64,000 nucleotides of DNA from Pseudomonas sp. MYb327 (GCF_040438925.1 NZ_CP159258.1:5169001-5233000), one strand, 5' to 3'; positions 19,288 to 28,840 are shown, counted from the first letter of the stretch. Numbers and translations are program-made. Notes: generated by a model from the sequence alone, not told the origin.

Positions 19288-21246
19288 ATGCAAGTCGATC
19301 TCGATGTTGATGGAACCGAGGTATCCGCGCTGCCGCGGTTCCAGCAGGCGGTTTTCCAAGGGCGACGGTTGCTCCGGTTGGCCATTGTCTTGGGTGCGCT
19401 GGCGGCGTTGGGGCTGGTATCGGGTTTTTTTGTCGGCCTGTTTGCTCCGCAATCACTTTTGCCTGCCTTGCTGTTCAATCAGAGCGCCGGGTTGCTGGTG
19501 GTGGTCGGTGGCCTGCAATCCGCCTGGTGGGTGACGAAATGGCGTGCGCGAGCAATAAATCCCGTGATGCCGGTGGACATGGCTGAAGAAATTGAAGCCC
19601 CGGTCGGCTGGTATGAACGGTTGCTGGATCGGCTCGTCCAGCGCTGGCGCAGAATGCTCAGGCAGATAGGGGCTCCTACGTTGTGGTTGGGCGGCTGGGC
19701 GTTGTTGGCCCTGCTGTGCGTCGATCAGGCTTGGAATCCTGCTTTAACGCCCGCTGCGCTGGGTTTGTCGGCGACTGTTGGCGCGTCTTTCGCGTTATTG
19801 CTTGCATTCGGTTTGTTGGTGCTGGAGCGACAACTGGCCCAGGAAAACACCGCGCAATGGCCCGAAGCCGCAGCGTTGGCGCAATTGACGCGGGTCGCCA
19901 TCATCAGCTTGGCGCTCGGCGCGTTGTGCCTGTTGTTTGGCAATGAAACCTCGGTCTGGCCTGTGCGTTTAGCCGTGTTGATCGGCCTGCTGCCCGGACT
20001 CGTCGCGGTCGAGTTGTTACTGCGTGCGGTGCTGTCTTTGTTCAGCCCTCGCCAAGAACAAATGGAACCGGCCTTGCTCGCGCGCAGTTTTGTCGCCGAT
20101 ACCTTGCGCTGGCCGCCGCAACCGCTACTCGCGTTGCAGCACGAATTGCACAATCACTTCGGTATCGACCTGCGGCAGATCTGGGCTTTTACTTACATGC
20201 GCCGGGCGTTTTTACCGGTGCTGGGCGTTGTCGCGATCGTTGGTTGGGCACTGACCGGAATGCACGAAATTCCGCTGCAAGGGCGCGGCATCTACGAACG
20301 CTTTGGCAAACCCGTGGCGGTGCTCGGCCCGGGTTTGCACGCCGGTCTACCGTGGCCATTGGGTCGGGTACTCAGCGTCGAGAACGGCGTAGTTCATGAG
20401 TTGACCACCAGCGTTGGTGAAATGTCGGCACCCGCGCAGCTCGATCCTGCGGAAGGCCCGGCGCCGATCACCGCCAATCGGTTGTGGGACGCGAGCCACG
20501 GGAACGACAAGTCCCAAGTGATCGCCAGCAGCCGTGCCGACAAGCAGAGCTTTCAGATCGTCAACATGGATGTGCGCTTCGTCTATCGCATCGGCCTCAG
20601 CGATCAGGCCGCGTTGGCCGCGACCTACAACAGCGCCGACGTGCCTACGCTGATCCGCAGCACAGCCAGCCGAATTCTGGTGCACGACTTTGCTTCGCGA
20701 ACCCTCGACGGTTTGCTCGGCGAGGACAGGGTAGGGCTCGCTGAAGAGATCGGCCGGGCTGTTCAGGCCGATCTGAACACCCTCGACAGCGGCGTGGAAA
20801 TTCTCGCCACGGTGATTGAAGCGATTCATCCACCGGCAGGTGCAGCCAATGCTTATCACGGTGTACAAGCGGCGCAGATCGGCGCGCAAGCGTTGATTTC
20901 CCGTGAGCGCGGCGCCGCTGCCCAAGTGACCAACCAGGCGCAATTGCAGGCCAGCGTTGCACAGGATCAAGCCACCGCTAGCGCCCATGAAATCAATGCA
21001 AACGCACAAGCGGCAGCGCTCAAATTCAACGCCGAACAAAAAGCTTATGCCAGCGCCGGGCAGGCTTTTGTGCTGGAGCAATACCTCAGTCAACTTTCCC
21101 AAGGCCTGGCCAATGCCAGGTTGCTGGTGCTCGATCACCGTCTCGGTGGCAGCAGCAATGCGCCGACCATCGACCTCCGTACATTCACGTTTCCGGTTGA
21201 CCCTGCGCCGTCCCGTCAAACCGCTCAGCCTGGAGCCGCCCATTGA
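19288..21246 (+). CDS. Polytopic SPFH-domain protein (HflK-like)
   Basis: 652 residues. The N-terminal ~310 residues contain about six hydrophobic segments (for example LRLAIVLGALAALGLVSGFF and SATVGASFALLLAFGLLVLE). A further membrane helix (LPVLGVVAIVGWALTG) then leads into an SPFH/band-7 domain starting at about residue 330 (GRGIYERFGKPVAVLGPGLH) and a C-terminal Ala/Gln-rich coiled coil. Ordinary HflK has one membrane helix, so the N-terminal extension is unusual. The ATG at 19288 after GGGGTGGT is preferred over an upstream TTG (19234). It is the first gene of a coupled operon and overlaps the next by 4 bp. The molecular role is unknown; SPFH proteins form large membrane cages. Confidence 0.8.
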   Translation: MQVDLDVDGTEVSALPRFQQAVFQGRRLLRLAIVLGALAALGLVSGFFVGLFAPQSLLPALLFNQSAGLLVVVGGLQSAWWVTKWRARAINPVMPVDMAEEIEAPVGWYERLLDRLVQRWRRMLRQIGAPTLWLGGWALLALLCVDQAWNPALTPAALGLSATVGASFALLLAFGLLVLERQLAQENTAQWPEAAALAQLTRVAIISLALGALCLLFGNETSVWPVRLAVLIGLLPGLVAVELLLRAVLSLFSPRQEQMEPALLARSFVADTLRWPPQPLLALQHELHNHFGIDLRQIWAFTYMRRAFLPVLGVVAIVGWALTGMHEIPLQGRGIYERFGKPVAVLGPGLHAGLPWPLGRVLSVENGVVHELTTSVGEMSAPAQLDPAEGPAPITANRLWDASHGNDKSQVIASSRADKQSFQIVNMDVRFVYRIGLSDQAALAATYNSADVPTLIRSTASRILVHDFASRTLDGLLGEDRVGLAEEIGRAVQADLNTLDSGVEILATVIEAIHPPAGAANAYHGVQAAQIGAQALISRERGAAAQVTNQAQLQASVAQDQATASAHEINANAQAAALKFNAEQKAYASAGQAFVLEQYLSQLSQGLANARLLVLDHRLGGSSNAPTIDLRTFTFPVDPAPSRQTAQPGAAH

Positions 21247-22283
21247 GCCAGCTATCTACCCACGATCACGATGACCACAGTGACCACGATCATGGTCATG
21301 GTGGGCATCACCACCACGGCCATCACCATCATCACGGCGATCCGCTAGAGGCCGGCCCATTCCCTTGGCGACGTATGGGATGGGCGGTTTTGCTGGTGGC
21401 GTTTGCGGTGGCAGCCGCGAGCCTTGTGCAAGTGCGTTCGGGCGAAGCCACGGTGATCACGCGCTTCGGCAACCCATCACGCGTTTTGCTGGAACCGGGC
21501 CTGGGTTGGCGCTGGCCGGCACCGTTCGAAGCGGCGATCCCGGTGGATCTGCGGCTGCGCACCACGTCCAGCGGTTTGCAGGATGTGGGCACGCGGGACG
21601 GGTTGCGCATCATCGTCCAGGCGTATGTTGCCTGGCAGGTGCAGGGCGATCCGGACAACGTCCAGCGCTTCATGCGCGCCGTGCAGAATCAGCCGGATGA
21701 AGCGGCGCGACAAATTCGCACGTTTATCGGCTCGGCGCTCGAGACCACGGCCAGCAGTTTCGACCTGGCCAACCTGGTGAACACCGACGCCAGTCAGGTG
21801 CACATCGCAGATTTCGAAGCGCAACTGCGTCAGCAAATCGATCAGCAATTGCTCACGACTTATGGTGTGCGCGTGCTGCAAGTGGGCATTGAGCGTTTGA
21901 CCTTGCCTTCGGTCACCCTCACGGCAACGGTTGATCGAATGCGCGCCGAGCGTGAAACCATCGCCACCGAACGCACCGCCATTGGCAAACGCGAAGCCGC
22001 GCAAATTCGTTCCGCGGCAGAACGTGATGCGCGGATCGTGCAAGCCGATGCCACGGTGAAATCGGCTGAAATCGAAGCGCAATCCCGAGTCGAAGCCGCG
22101 CAGATTTATGGTCGCGCTTATGCCGGTTCGCCGCAGCTCTACAACTTGCTCCGTTCCCTCGACACCTTGGGCACGATTGTCACGCCGGGTACGAAAATGA
22201 TTCTGCGCACCGATGCCGCGCCATTCCGGGTGTTGGTGGACGGTCCACCAAGTCTGGAAAATAAGCCCGGATCGCAGCCATGA
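21243..22283 (+). CDS. SPFH-domain protein with His/Asp-rich N-terminus (HflK/HflC-like)
   Basis: 346 residues with a TTG start overlapping the previous stop as TTGA. Residues ~7-32 are almost entirely His, Asp and Gly (HDHDDHSDHDHGHGGHHHHG continuing to HHHHHGD), a likely cytoplasmic metal-binding tail. One membrane helix follows (AVLLVAFAVAAASLVQV), then an SPFH domain (GEATVITRFGNPSRVLLEPG) and a charged coiled coil. His-rich tails of this type occur in zinc, nickel and cobalt proteins; the metal here is not shown. It shares an operon with a P1B-type ATPase. Confidence 0.82.
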   Translation: MSQLSTHDHDDHSDHDHGHGGHHHHGHHHHHGDPLEAGPFPWRRMGWAVLLVAFAVAAASLVQVRSGEATVITRFGNPSRVLLEPGLGWRWPAPFEAAIPVDLRLRTTSSGLQDVGTRDGLRIIVQAYVAWQVQGDPDNVQRFMRAVQNQPDEAARQIRTFIGSALETTASSFDLANLVNTDASQVHIADFEAQLRQQIDQQLLTTYGVRVLQVGIERLTLPSVTLTATVDRMRAERETIATERTAIGKREAAQIRSAAERDARIVQADATVKSAEIEAQSRVEAAQIYGRAYAGSPQLYNLLRSLDTLGTIVTPGTKMILRTDAAPFRVLVDGPPSLENKPGSQP

Positions 22284-23338
22284 GTCTGGTTCCACGTGGA
22301 ACAAATGATTTGAGCAGTCCATGGATTCAGGCCGGACGCTTGGCGTTTCTAGCGCTGTACGCGGTTACGGTATTGGCCGCTTTGGTTTGGGCGTTCTCCA
22401 ACGTACGGCAAATCGAGCCTCAAAATCGCGCAGTGGTTTTGCATTTCGGCGCGCTGGATCGCATTCAAAATGCCGGGTTGTTGCTGGCGTGGCCGCGACC
22501 GTTTGAGCAGGTGATTTTGTTGCCGGCGGCAGATCGGGTAATTGAACGTCGAGTGGAAAATCTGCTGCGCAGTGATGCCGCATTACAAGCCGATCGCGTG
22601 GCCGGTTTCGCCACGCCAATCAGTGATGCACTGGCGGGCTCCGGTTATCTGCTGACCGGCGATGCCGGAGTGGTGCAGCTGGATGTGCGTGTTTTCTACA
22701 AAGTCACTGAGCCGTACGCGTTTGTGCTCCAAGGCGAACACGTGCTGCCGGCGCTGGATCGACTCGTCACCCGAAGCGCCGTGGCACTGACTGCTGCACG
22801 GGACCTCGACACTATTCTGGTCGCACGACCGGAACTGATCGGCGCGGATAATAACGCCGCCGAACGACGGGAACGTCTGCGTGGTGATTTGGCGCAAGGC
22901 ATTAACCAACGGCTATCCGAACTGGCGGCGACAGGGCAGGGACTTGGGATTGAAGTGGCTCGGGTCGATGTGCAATCAAGTTTGCCCGGCCCGGCAGTGA
23001 ACGCCTTTAACGCCGTTCTGACCGCCAGTCAGCAAGCGGATAAAGCTGTGGCCAACGCGCGTACTGAAGCCGAGAAACTGAGCCAGAACGCCAACGAGCA
23101 AGCCGACCGCACAGTGCAAGTTGCCCATGCCCAAGCGAGCGAACGGCTGGCGAAAGCCTCGGCGGATACCGCCACGGTATTGAGTCTGGCCAAAGCGCAA
23201 CAACAAGGCACTGATCCGCAAATGTTGCTGCGCATCTACCGTGAACGGATGCCGAAAATTCTCGGCCAGGCCGGCTCGGTGACCACGGTTGATCCGAAAG
23301 ACGATTCCCGCCTGATCATTCAGGGAGCTGCCCAATGA
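22280..23338 (+). CDS. SPFH-domain protein (HflC-like)
   Basis: 352 residues. One N-terminal membrane helix (LAFLALYAVTVLAALVWAFS) is followed by an SPFH domain (QNRAVVLHFGALDRIQNAGL) and a coiled coil rich in Ala, Gln and Glu. The start ATG overlaps the upstream stop as ATGA, and its own stop overlaps the ATPase start the same way. Codons 4-8 (VPRGT) are encoded by an exact parS site. With the two preceding genes it probably builds a hetero-oligomeric SPFH membrane assembly. It is not at the usual hfq-hflX-hflKC locus, so it is an accessory paralogue. Confidence 0.82.
   Translation: MSLVPRGTNDLSSPWIQAGRLAFLALYAVTVLAALVWAFSNVRQIEPQNRAVVLHFGALDRIQNAGLLLAWPRPFEQVILLPAADRVIERRVENLLRSDAALQADRVAGFATPISDALAGSGYLLTGDAGVVQLDVRVFYKVTEPYAFVLQGEHVLPALDRLVTRSAVALTAARDLDTILVARPELIGADNNAAERRERLRGDLAQGINQRLSELAATGQGLGIEVARVDVQSSLPGPAVNAFNAVLTASQQADKAVANARTEAEKLSQNANEQADRTVQVAHAQASERLAKASADTATVLSLAKAQQQGTDPQMLLRIYRERMPKILGQAGSVTTVDPKDDSRLIIQGAAQ
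22288..22303. promoter_or_regulatory. parS: parS centromere-like site, copy 2
   Basis: GGTTCCACGTGGAACA contains the exact palindrome GTTCCACGTGGAAC. It starts 9 bases into the third SPFH gene and sets residues 4-8 of that protein. It is 10 kb from copy 1. Confidence 0.85.
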
Positions 23339-25245
23339 CCACGCAAACCACCGTTGCACCGAGCCTGTTGTCGTCGGCCGAACAACGCCGTGCTGCCCGT
23401 GAACTGACCTTGGCCATGCTTGCGCTAGGATTGCTCGCACTCGGTCTTGTATGGCGCTGGTTGTCTGCGGAGCAGATGAGTGTCAGTCAAATGCTGCTGG
23501 GTTTTGCGTCCTTGTTGGTGGCCGTGCCAGTGATGCGTTCGGCTTGGTACAGCCTGCGGTATCCAAGCCTGCATGGCATCACCGATCAGTTGATCGCCCT
23601 GGCGATGCTCGGTGCCTGGGCGACCGGCGATCTGCTCACGGCGGCGTTGCTGCCTATCATCATGATCTTCGGCCACGTGTTGGAAGAACGCAGTGTGATC
23701 GGTTCGCAGGAGGCCATTCGCGCGCTCGGCAAATTGACACGCAGCCAGGCACGAAAGATCCAGGCGGACGGCTCCATCGTCGAAGTCGACAACGGAACGC
23801 TCATGGCTGGCGACCGGGTGGAGGTGCGCGCCGGTGATCGTGTGCCGGCGGATGGTCGCGTGTTGTCCGGTCAGGCGAGCCTGGACACAGCGTCCATTAC
23901 CGGTGAATCAGTGCCGTTGGAGGCGGTAGTCGGTATGCCAGTGTTCGGTGGCGCCATCAACCTTGACGGCCTGCTGCGTATCGAGGTTACGCGCACCGGT
24001 CGTGAGTCGACCCTCGGCAAAGTCATCGCCCTGATGCAAAACGCCGAGCGCTCCAAGCCGCCAATCACCCGGTTGCTCGAACGCTACGCGGGTAGCTACA
24101 TGGTGCTGGTGTTGCTGCTGGCCGCGGTGACCTGGTTCGTCACCAACGACGCGCAAGCCATGCTCGCGGTGTTGGTGGCGGCGTGTCCTTGTGCGTTGGT
24201 GCTGTCCGCACCGGCCACGGCGATTGCCGGGGTGGCCGTGGCGGCGCGGCACGGCATTCTGATTCGCAGTTCGGCGTTTCTTGAGGAATTGGCTGACCTG
24301 ACCTCACTGGTGGTCGACAAGACCGGAACCCTGACCTTCGGCACTTTGCGCCTGCAATCCATCGAGAGCCCGTTGGAAGATCGCAGTCATGTGATGAAAC
24401 TCGCCGCCAGTCTTGGCTCTGCCAGCAGTCATCCGGTCAGCCGAGCGTTGGCGGAGTTGGTGACGCAGGAGCATTTTTTGCTGCTCACGGACATTCATGA
24501 GCGTCAGGGCCTGGGCGTGGTCGCGATGACCGAGCAGGGCGAGGCTGCGCTTGGAGGACCTGAGTTGTTCGCCCAGTTGAACATCCCCACTTCAGCCGTT
24601 CCTGACCACGATGGGCCCATTGCCGGCCTCGCGCTCAACGGCGAATTCCTCGCTTGGCTGTTGCTGGCGGACAGTGTCAAACCGGAAGCCAGATTCGCCT
24701 TGAGTGAGTTGCGTGAGCTCGGATTGAACCGCCAGCTGTTGCTCACAGGGGACCGACGAAGTGTCGCGCATACACTCGCACGTGATGTCGGGATCAGCGA
24801 TGTCGAGGCTCAGGCGTTGCCCGAGGACAAGCTCAATCGCGTGCTGAAAGAAATCGGTAACGGCTTTCGTCCTATGGTGGTGGGCGACGGCATCAATGAT
24901 TCTCTGGCGCTTAAGGCCGGGGTGGTCGGCGTGGCCATGGGCGCCGGCGGGGCGGACATTGCGCTCGCCTCGGCGGACATCGTGCTCATTGGCAGCGACC
25001 TGCGCCGTCTCGGGACGTGTGTGCGGTTGAGCCGTCAATGTCGGCGGACCTTGCAGATCAACGTCATCATCGGTCTGGGCTGGACACTGGCGATTGTTGC
25101 ATTCGCCGCGTTCGGCTGGCTCGGTGCGGCAGGGGCGATGATTGCGGCGTTATTGCATAACCTCAGCACATTGCTGGTGCTGGGTAACGCCGGCCGCCTG
25201 CTGCGGTTTCAAGAGCCGCTACTCAAGCTCAACGACGAGTTTTGA
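23335..25245 (+). CDS. P1B-type heavy-metal-transporting ATPase without N-terminal metal-binding domain
   Basis: 636 residues of an inner-membrane metal pump. It has the actuator TGES motif near residue 190, the transmembrane CPC motif (ACPCALVLSAP), phosphorylation site DKTGTLT, the SSHPVSRAL segment and the hinge VGDGINDSLAL. There is no HMA or Cys-rich N-terminal domain. The last helices read LLHNLSTLLVLGNA, where ZntA-type zinc pumps carry an acidic ADxGxT-like motif, so the metal cannot be assigned with confidence. It is the last gene of the four-gene coupled operon with the SPFH trio. Transport direction and metal are open; zinc is a guess from the His-rich partner and the Zur-like site. 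Confidence 0.9.
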   Translation: MTTQTTVAPSLLSSAEQRRAARELTLAMLALGLLALGLVWRWLSAEQMSVSQMLLGFASLLVAVPVMRSAWYSLRYPSLHGITDQLIALAMLGAWATGDLLTAALLPIIMIFGHVLEERSVIGSQEAIRALGKLTRSQARKIQADGSIVEVDNGTLMAGDRVEVRAGDRVPADGRVLSGQASLDTASITGESVPLEAVVGMPVFGGAINLDGLLRIEVTRTGRESTLGKVIALMQNAERSKPPITRLLERYAGSYMVLVLLLAAVTWFVTNDAQAMLAVLVAACPCALVLSAPATAIAGVAVAARHGILIRSSAFLEELADLTSLVVDKTGTLTFGTLRLQSIESPLEDRSHVMKLAASLGSASSHPVSRALAELVTQEHFLLLTDIHERQGLGVVAMTEQGEAALGGPELFAQLNIPTSAVPDHDGPIAGLALNGEFLAWLLLADSVKPEARFALSELRELGLNRQLLLTGDRRSVAHTLARDVGISDVEAQALPEDKLNRVLKEIGNGFRPMVVGDGINDSLALKAGVVGVAMGAGGADIALASADIVLIGSDLRRLGTCVRLSRQCRRTLQINVIIGLGWTLAIVAFAAFGWLGAAGAMIAALLHNLSTLLVLGNAGRLLRFQEPLLKLNDEF

Positions 25246-25424
25246 CAGGACCTACATTTATAGAACTGTGCGCTGCTATTGCAGTCATCTAGGGTAACAG
25301 CGGTCACTTCTGTGAATTTGGAACACCCTTGGACTTATAGAAAGACGCTATTAATTCGATAGTCAGCTATTTTTCCAGGATGGTCTAACCTCTCCTCAGA
25401 CGTCTGAAACAAGGGGGATTTTCC

Positions 25425-26612
25425 ATGCTCGCGCAACTTCCACCGGCCTTACAGAATCTGCAGTTACCGCTACGCCTGCGACTCTGGGACGGCCATGAAT
25501 TTAATCTGGGGCCGACGCCCAGCGTTACGATTGTGGTCAAGGACCCACAAATGGTTACCCAGTTCACCCATCCAAGCCTGGATGCGCTCGGTGCGGCGTT
25601 TGTCGAAGGCAAACTGGAGCTCGAAGGTTCCATCAGCGACGTGATCCGCGTCTGCGATGAATGGAGCCAGGCGTTGCTCAAGGAAGACGGCGACAACCAG
25701 CCAGTGCGTACCGTTCACGACAAGGAGACCGACGCCAAGGCGATCTCTTACCACTACGACCTCTCCAATTCGTTCTATCAGCTGTGGCTCGACAGTGACA
25801 TGGCGTATTCCTGCGCCTATTTCGAGACCGGCAGTGAAAGCCTTGAACAAGCCCAACAGGCTAAATTCCGCCATTTGTGTCGCAAGCTGCGCCTGCAACC
25901 GGGCGAATATTTGCTGGATGTAGGCTGCGGTTGGGGTGGGTTGGCGCGCTACGCGGCGCGCGAGTTCGGCGCGAAGGTTTTCGGCATCACTCTTAGTAAG
26001 GAGCAATTGGACTTGGCCCGGGAACGGGTTAAAGCAGAGGGCCTGGAGGACTTGGTTGAGCTGCAGTTGCTCGACTATCGGGACCTGCCTCAAGACGGTC
26101 GCTTCGACAAAGTGGTCAGTGTCGGCATGTTCGAACACGTCGGCCACGCTAATCTGGCTGAGTACTGCAAAACGCTGTTCGGCGCGGTGAAAGAGGGTGG
26201 CCTGGTGATGAATCACGGGATCACCGCCAAGCACACCGATGGCCGTCCAGTAGGTCGCGGTGCTGGCGATTTCATCGAGAAGTACGTATTCCCCAACGGC
26301 GAGCTGCCGCACCTGTCGATGATCTCTGCCGAGATTAGCGAAGCAGGGCTTGAGATCGTCGATGTGGAGAGTCTGCGCCTTCATTACGCACGCACCCTGG
26401 ATCATTGGAGCGAACGACTGGAGGATAACCTCGACGCCGCTTCTAAATTGGTACCGGAACAAGCGTTGCGCATCTGGCGCCTCTACCTCGCCGGTTGTGC
26501 TTATGCGTTTGCCAGGGGCTGGATCAACTTGCACCAGATTCTCGCAGTGAAAGCTCACGCCGATGGCAGCCATGAACTGCCATGGACCCGCGACGACATC
26601 TACACGCCTTAA
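25425..26612 (+). CDS. cfa: Cyclopropane-fatty-acyl-phospholipid synthase
   Basis: Adds a methylene group from S-adenosylmethionine to unsaturated acyl chains of membrane phospholipids. The 395 residues have an N-terminal lipid-binding part, the region [18 protein letters not shown], the SAM motif [20 protein letters not shown] at about residue 163, and [14 protein letters not shown] with the conserved Glu. The start follows ACAAGGGGGATTTTCC. In many bacteria cfa is induced in stationary phase by RpoS; no clear RpoS -10 could be fixed in the 179-bp upstream gap. Its stop overlaps the convergent cls stop. Confidence 0.95.
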   Translation: MLAQLPPALQNLQLPLRLRLWDGHEFNLGPTPSVTIVVKDPQMVTQFTHPSLDALGAAFVEGKLELEGSISDVIRVCDEWSQALLKEDGDNQPVRTVHDKETDAKAISYHYDLSNSFYQLWLDSDMAYSCAYFETGSESLEQAQQAKFRHLCRKLRLQPGEYLLDVGCGWGGLARYAAREFGAKVFGITLSKEQLDLARERVKAEGLEDLVELQLLDYRDLPQDGRFDKVVSVGMFEHVGHANLAEYCKTLFGAVKEGGLVMNHGITAKHTDGRPVGRGAGDFIEKYVFPNGELPHLSMISAEISEAGLEIVDVESLRLHYARTLDHWSERLEDNLDAASKLVPEQALRIWRLYLAGCAYAFARGWINLHQILAVKAHADGSHELPWTRDDIYTP

Positions 26613-28048
26613 AGAATCGGCGAAATAAGCCGGGCGACTCGCATGCCCACCTGTTGCAGGCGTGCGGTCTCCCGGCCTTCTTCCTTGGCGATTTCGTGAG
26701 CCTGGTCGAAGTCATTGTTGAGCATCTGCGCCACTTCGGCGGCAAACGCGCTGTCGACCGTCAGCAACATCACCTCAAAATTCAGGCGGAATGAGCGGTT
26801 GTCCATATTGGCGCTGCCGATCGCGCTGATCTCGCTGTCGATCAACACGACTTTCTGATGCAGAAATCCGGGGTTGTAACGGAACACCCTCACCCCGGCG
26901 CGCACGGCGTCGAAGGCGTACAGGCTGGAGGCAGCGTAGACGATTCTGTGATCAGGCCGAGAGGGCAGCAGAATCCGCACATCCACCCCGCGCAGAACCG
27001 CGAGCCGCAGTGCAGCGAGAACGGCTTCATCGGGAATAAAATACGGAGTGGTGATCCATACCCGTTCCGTCGCTGCGTGGATGGCTTCGACGAAGAATAA
27101 CGAACAGGTCTCGTAGGAATCTGCCGGGCCACTGGCGAGCAATTGGCAAAGCACGCCGTCTTCCGGGTAGACCTCCGGCAGGATCAACGGCGGTAGCGAG
27201 CGGGCTGCCCAAAACCAGTCTTCGGCAAATGACTCCTGCATGCAGGCCACCACTGGGCCACGAACTCGCACATGGGTATCGCGCCAGGGTGCCAGTGGGG
27301 GTTTCTCACCCATGTATTCGTCGCCGACGTTATGCCCGCCAACGAAGCCGAGGATGCCGTCGACCACCACGATCTTGCGGTGATTGCGGAAGTTGACCTG
27401 GAAACGATTGAGCCAGCCACTGCGTGTGGCGAAAGCTTTGACCTCGACGCCGCCATCACGCAAAGGTTGTACATAGCTGTGGGGTAGGGAATGGCTGCCG
27501 ATTCGATCGTAGAGCAGATAAATCGCCACGCCTTCGGCGGCTTTTTCCAACAAAAGTTTATGCAGACGCTGGCCGAGGCGATCATCGTGGATGATGAAAA
27601 ACTGAATCAGCACCGCTTCTTTGGCATGGCGGATAGCGTCGAAAATGGCATCGAAGGTGGCTTGGCCGTTGATTAACAATTGCACTTCGTTGTTGGCCAG
27701 GCATGGCATGCGCCCCAACTTTGGCATGGCCCGCAAGGACGCATAAGCAGTGGAGGCGCGAGCCGTCAGAGCTTCTTCAACCCAAGGTCGCCAGTTGAGC
27801 TCGGAGATGGCCTTGCGCATTTCCTCGTTGGCCTGGCGTCGAGCCTTGATGTAGCCATCGAAGGTACTGCGGCCAAATACCAGATAGGGAATGAGCGTCA
27901 GGTAGGGCATGAAAAACAGCGACAAGGCCCAGGCTATCGAGCCTTGGGCAGTGCGAACCGTCAACACGGCATGAATCGCTGCGATCATGCCCAGAGAGTG
28001 CAGAAGTGCGATGGTGTAGCCGAAGATGTGCGGTCCAAAATAATCCAT
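26609..28048 (-). CDS. cls: Cardiolipin synthase
   Basis: Condenses two phosphatidylglycerol molecules to cardiolipin and glycerol at the inner membrane. The 479 residues begin with two membrane helices ([19 protein letters not shown] and [20 protein letters not shown]). Two phospholipase-D HKD motifs follow: [10 protein letters not shown] near residue 219 and LHQKVVLID near residue 397. This is the ClsA arrangement. The ribosome binding site is weak (CAGGAG about 15 bases upstream). It converges on cfa with a 3-base stop-codon overlap, pairing two lipid-remodelling enzymes. Confidence 0.95.
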   Translation of the reverse strand: MDYFGPHIFGYTIALLHSLGMIAAIHAVLTVRTAQGSIAWALSLFFMPYLTLIPYLVFGRSTFDGYIKARRQANEEMRKAISELNWRPWVEEALTARASTAYASLRAMPKLGRMPCLANNEVQLLINGQATFDAIFDAIRHAKEAVLIQFFIIHDDRLGQRLHKLLLEKAAEGVAIYLLYDRIGSHSLPHSYVQPLRDGGVEVKAFATRSGWLNRFQVNFRNHRKIVVVDGILGFVGGHNVGDEYMGEKPPLAPWRDTHVRVRGPVVACMQESFAEDWFWAARSLPPLILPEVYPEDGVLCQLLASGPADSYETCSLFFVEAIHAATERVWITTPYFIPDEAVLAALRLAVLRGVDVRILLPSRPDHRIVYAASSLYAFDAVRAGVRVFRYNPGFLHQKVVLIDSEISAIGSANMDNRSFRLNFEVMLLTVDSAFAAEVAQMLNNDFDQAHEIAKEEGRETARLQQVGMRVARLISPIL

Positions 28049-28180
28049 GGGGGCAGCCTTGCTCCTGAAGATTCAATGCTTAAAAGACCATGTTCCGGGC
28101 AGAATGTCGCTAATTAATTGGCCCATGAACCGAAGCCAACGGCTGACGTCTAACGGCCACTACTGATCAGGAGTTACACG

Positions 28181-28702
28181 ATGAATGTTCGTCTGCTGGG
28201 TTTGGCCATGGCATTTGGTTTAGCACTTCCTGTGGCTGCTCAGGCGCAGATGCTCCAGCCAGGTTTGTGGGAATTGACCTCGAGCAACATGAAAGTCGAC
28301 GACCAGAACCTGCCGGACCTGCAACTGATCCTCGGCCAGATACAGAGCCAGATGACCCCTGAACAGCGTGCGCAACTGGAAAAACAGGGCATCACCATGG
28401 GCGGTAAGGGAATACGGGCGTGTCTCACGCCTGAGCAGGTCAAGTCCGACAATATTCCGCTGACCGACCCGCAGTCGGGTTGCAAACAGGAAATCACCGA
28501 GCGCACCGGCAACCAGTGGAAATTCCGCTTCAGTTGCCCGAAAGCTCAAGGGGCGGGTGTGGCGACGTTCCTGAGTGACCGCGAGTTCACCACCAAGGTT
28601 AACGGTACCTTCAACGCTACCGGTATTCAGCAGAAAGGTAGCCTCGATACTCGCGCTGTTTGGTTGGGTCAGGACTGCGGCACGGTCAAACCAAGAGCTT
28701 AA
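28181..28702 (+). CDS. DUF3617-type periplasmic protein
   Basis: 173 residues. A clear signal peptide (MNVRLLGLAMAFGLALPVAA, cleaved near AQA) is followed by the segment QMLQPGLWELTSSN and conserved Cys residues in IRACLTPEQ, SGCKQEI, FSCPKA and DCGTV. The opening PGLWE and the ACLTPEQ motif are features I recall for DUF3617. Four mature Cys could form two disulfides in the periplasm. Function is unknown. The start follows CAGGAGTTACACG. Confidence 0.8.
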   Translation: MNVRLLGLAMAFGLALPVAAQAQMLQPGLWELTSSNMKVDDQNLPDLQLILGQIQSQMTPEQRAQLEKQGITMGGKGIRACLTPEQVKSDNIPLTDPQSGCKQEITERTGNQWKFRFSCPKAQGAGVATFLSDREFTTKVNGTFNATGIQQKGSLDTRAVWLGQDCGTVKPRA

Positions 28703-28705
28703 AAG

Positions 28706-28731
28706 ATTCGCGGGCGGGCTCGCTCCCACGG
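28706..28731. repeat. Single REP-like element
   Basis: TTCGCGGGCGGGCTCGCTCC... is the reverse of the common Pseudomonas REP (GGGAGCGAGCCxGCxCGCGA). A very diverged second arm may follow at 28751-28776. It lies between the DUF3617 gene and parS copy 3. Confidence 0.55.
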
Positions 28732-28824
28732 GTTAGGTACTTATCCTGGGGCGCGAGCCTGACTGCGAACGCGGCGCCATACATCCGCACATGGAACCTC
28801 TAGGAATAAGCAACATTGATTTTT

Positions 28825-28840
28825 AGTTCCACGTGGAACA
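28825..28840. promoter_or_regulatory. parS: parS centromere-like site, copy 3
   Basis: AGTTCCACGTGGAACA again contains the exact 14-bp palindrome. This copy is intergenic, 26 bases upstream of the first Zur box of zigA and 6.5 kb from copy 2. Confidence 0.88.

Noticed and set aside
19288..23338. Naming the SPFH genes hflK and hflC
   Set aside because: The true hflKC pair lies with hfq-hflX; these three have different architecture and an ATPase partner, so the symbols would mislead.
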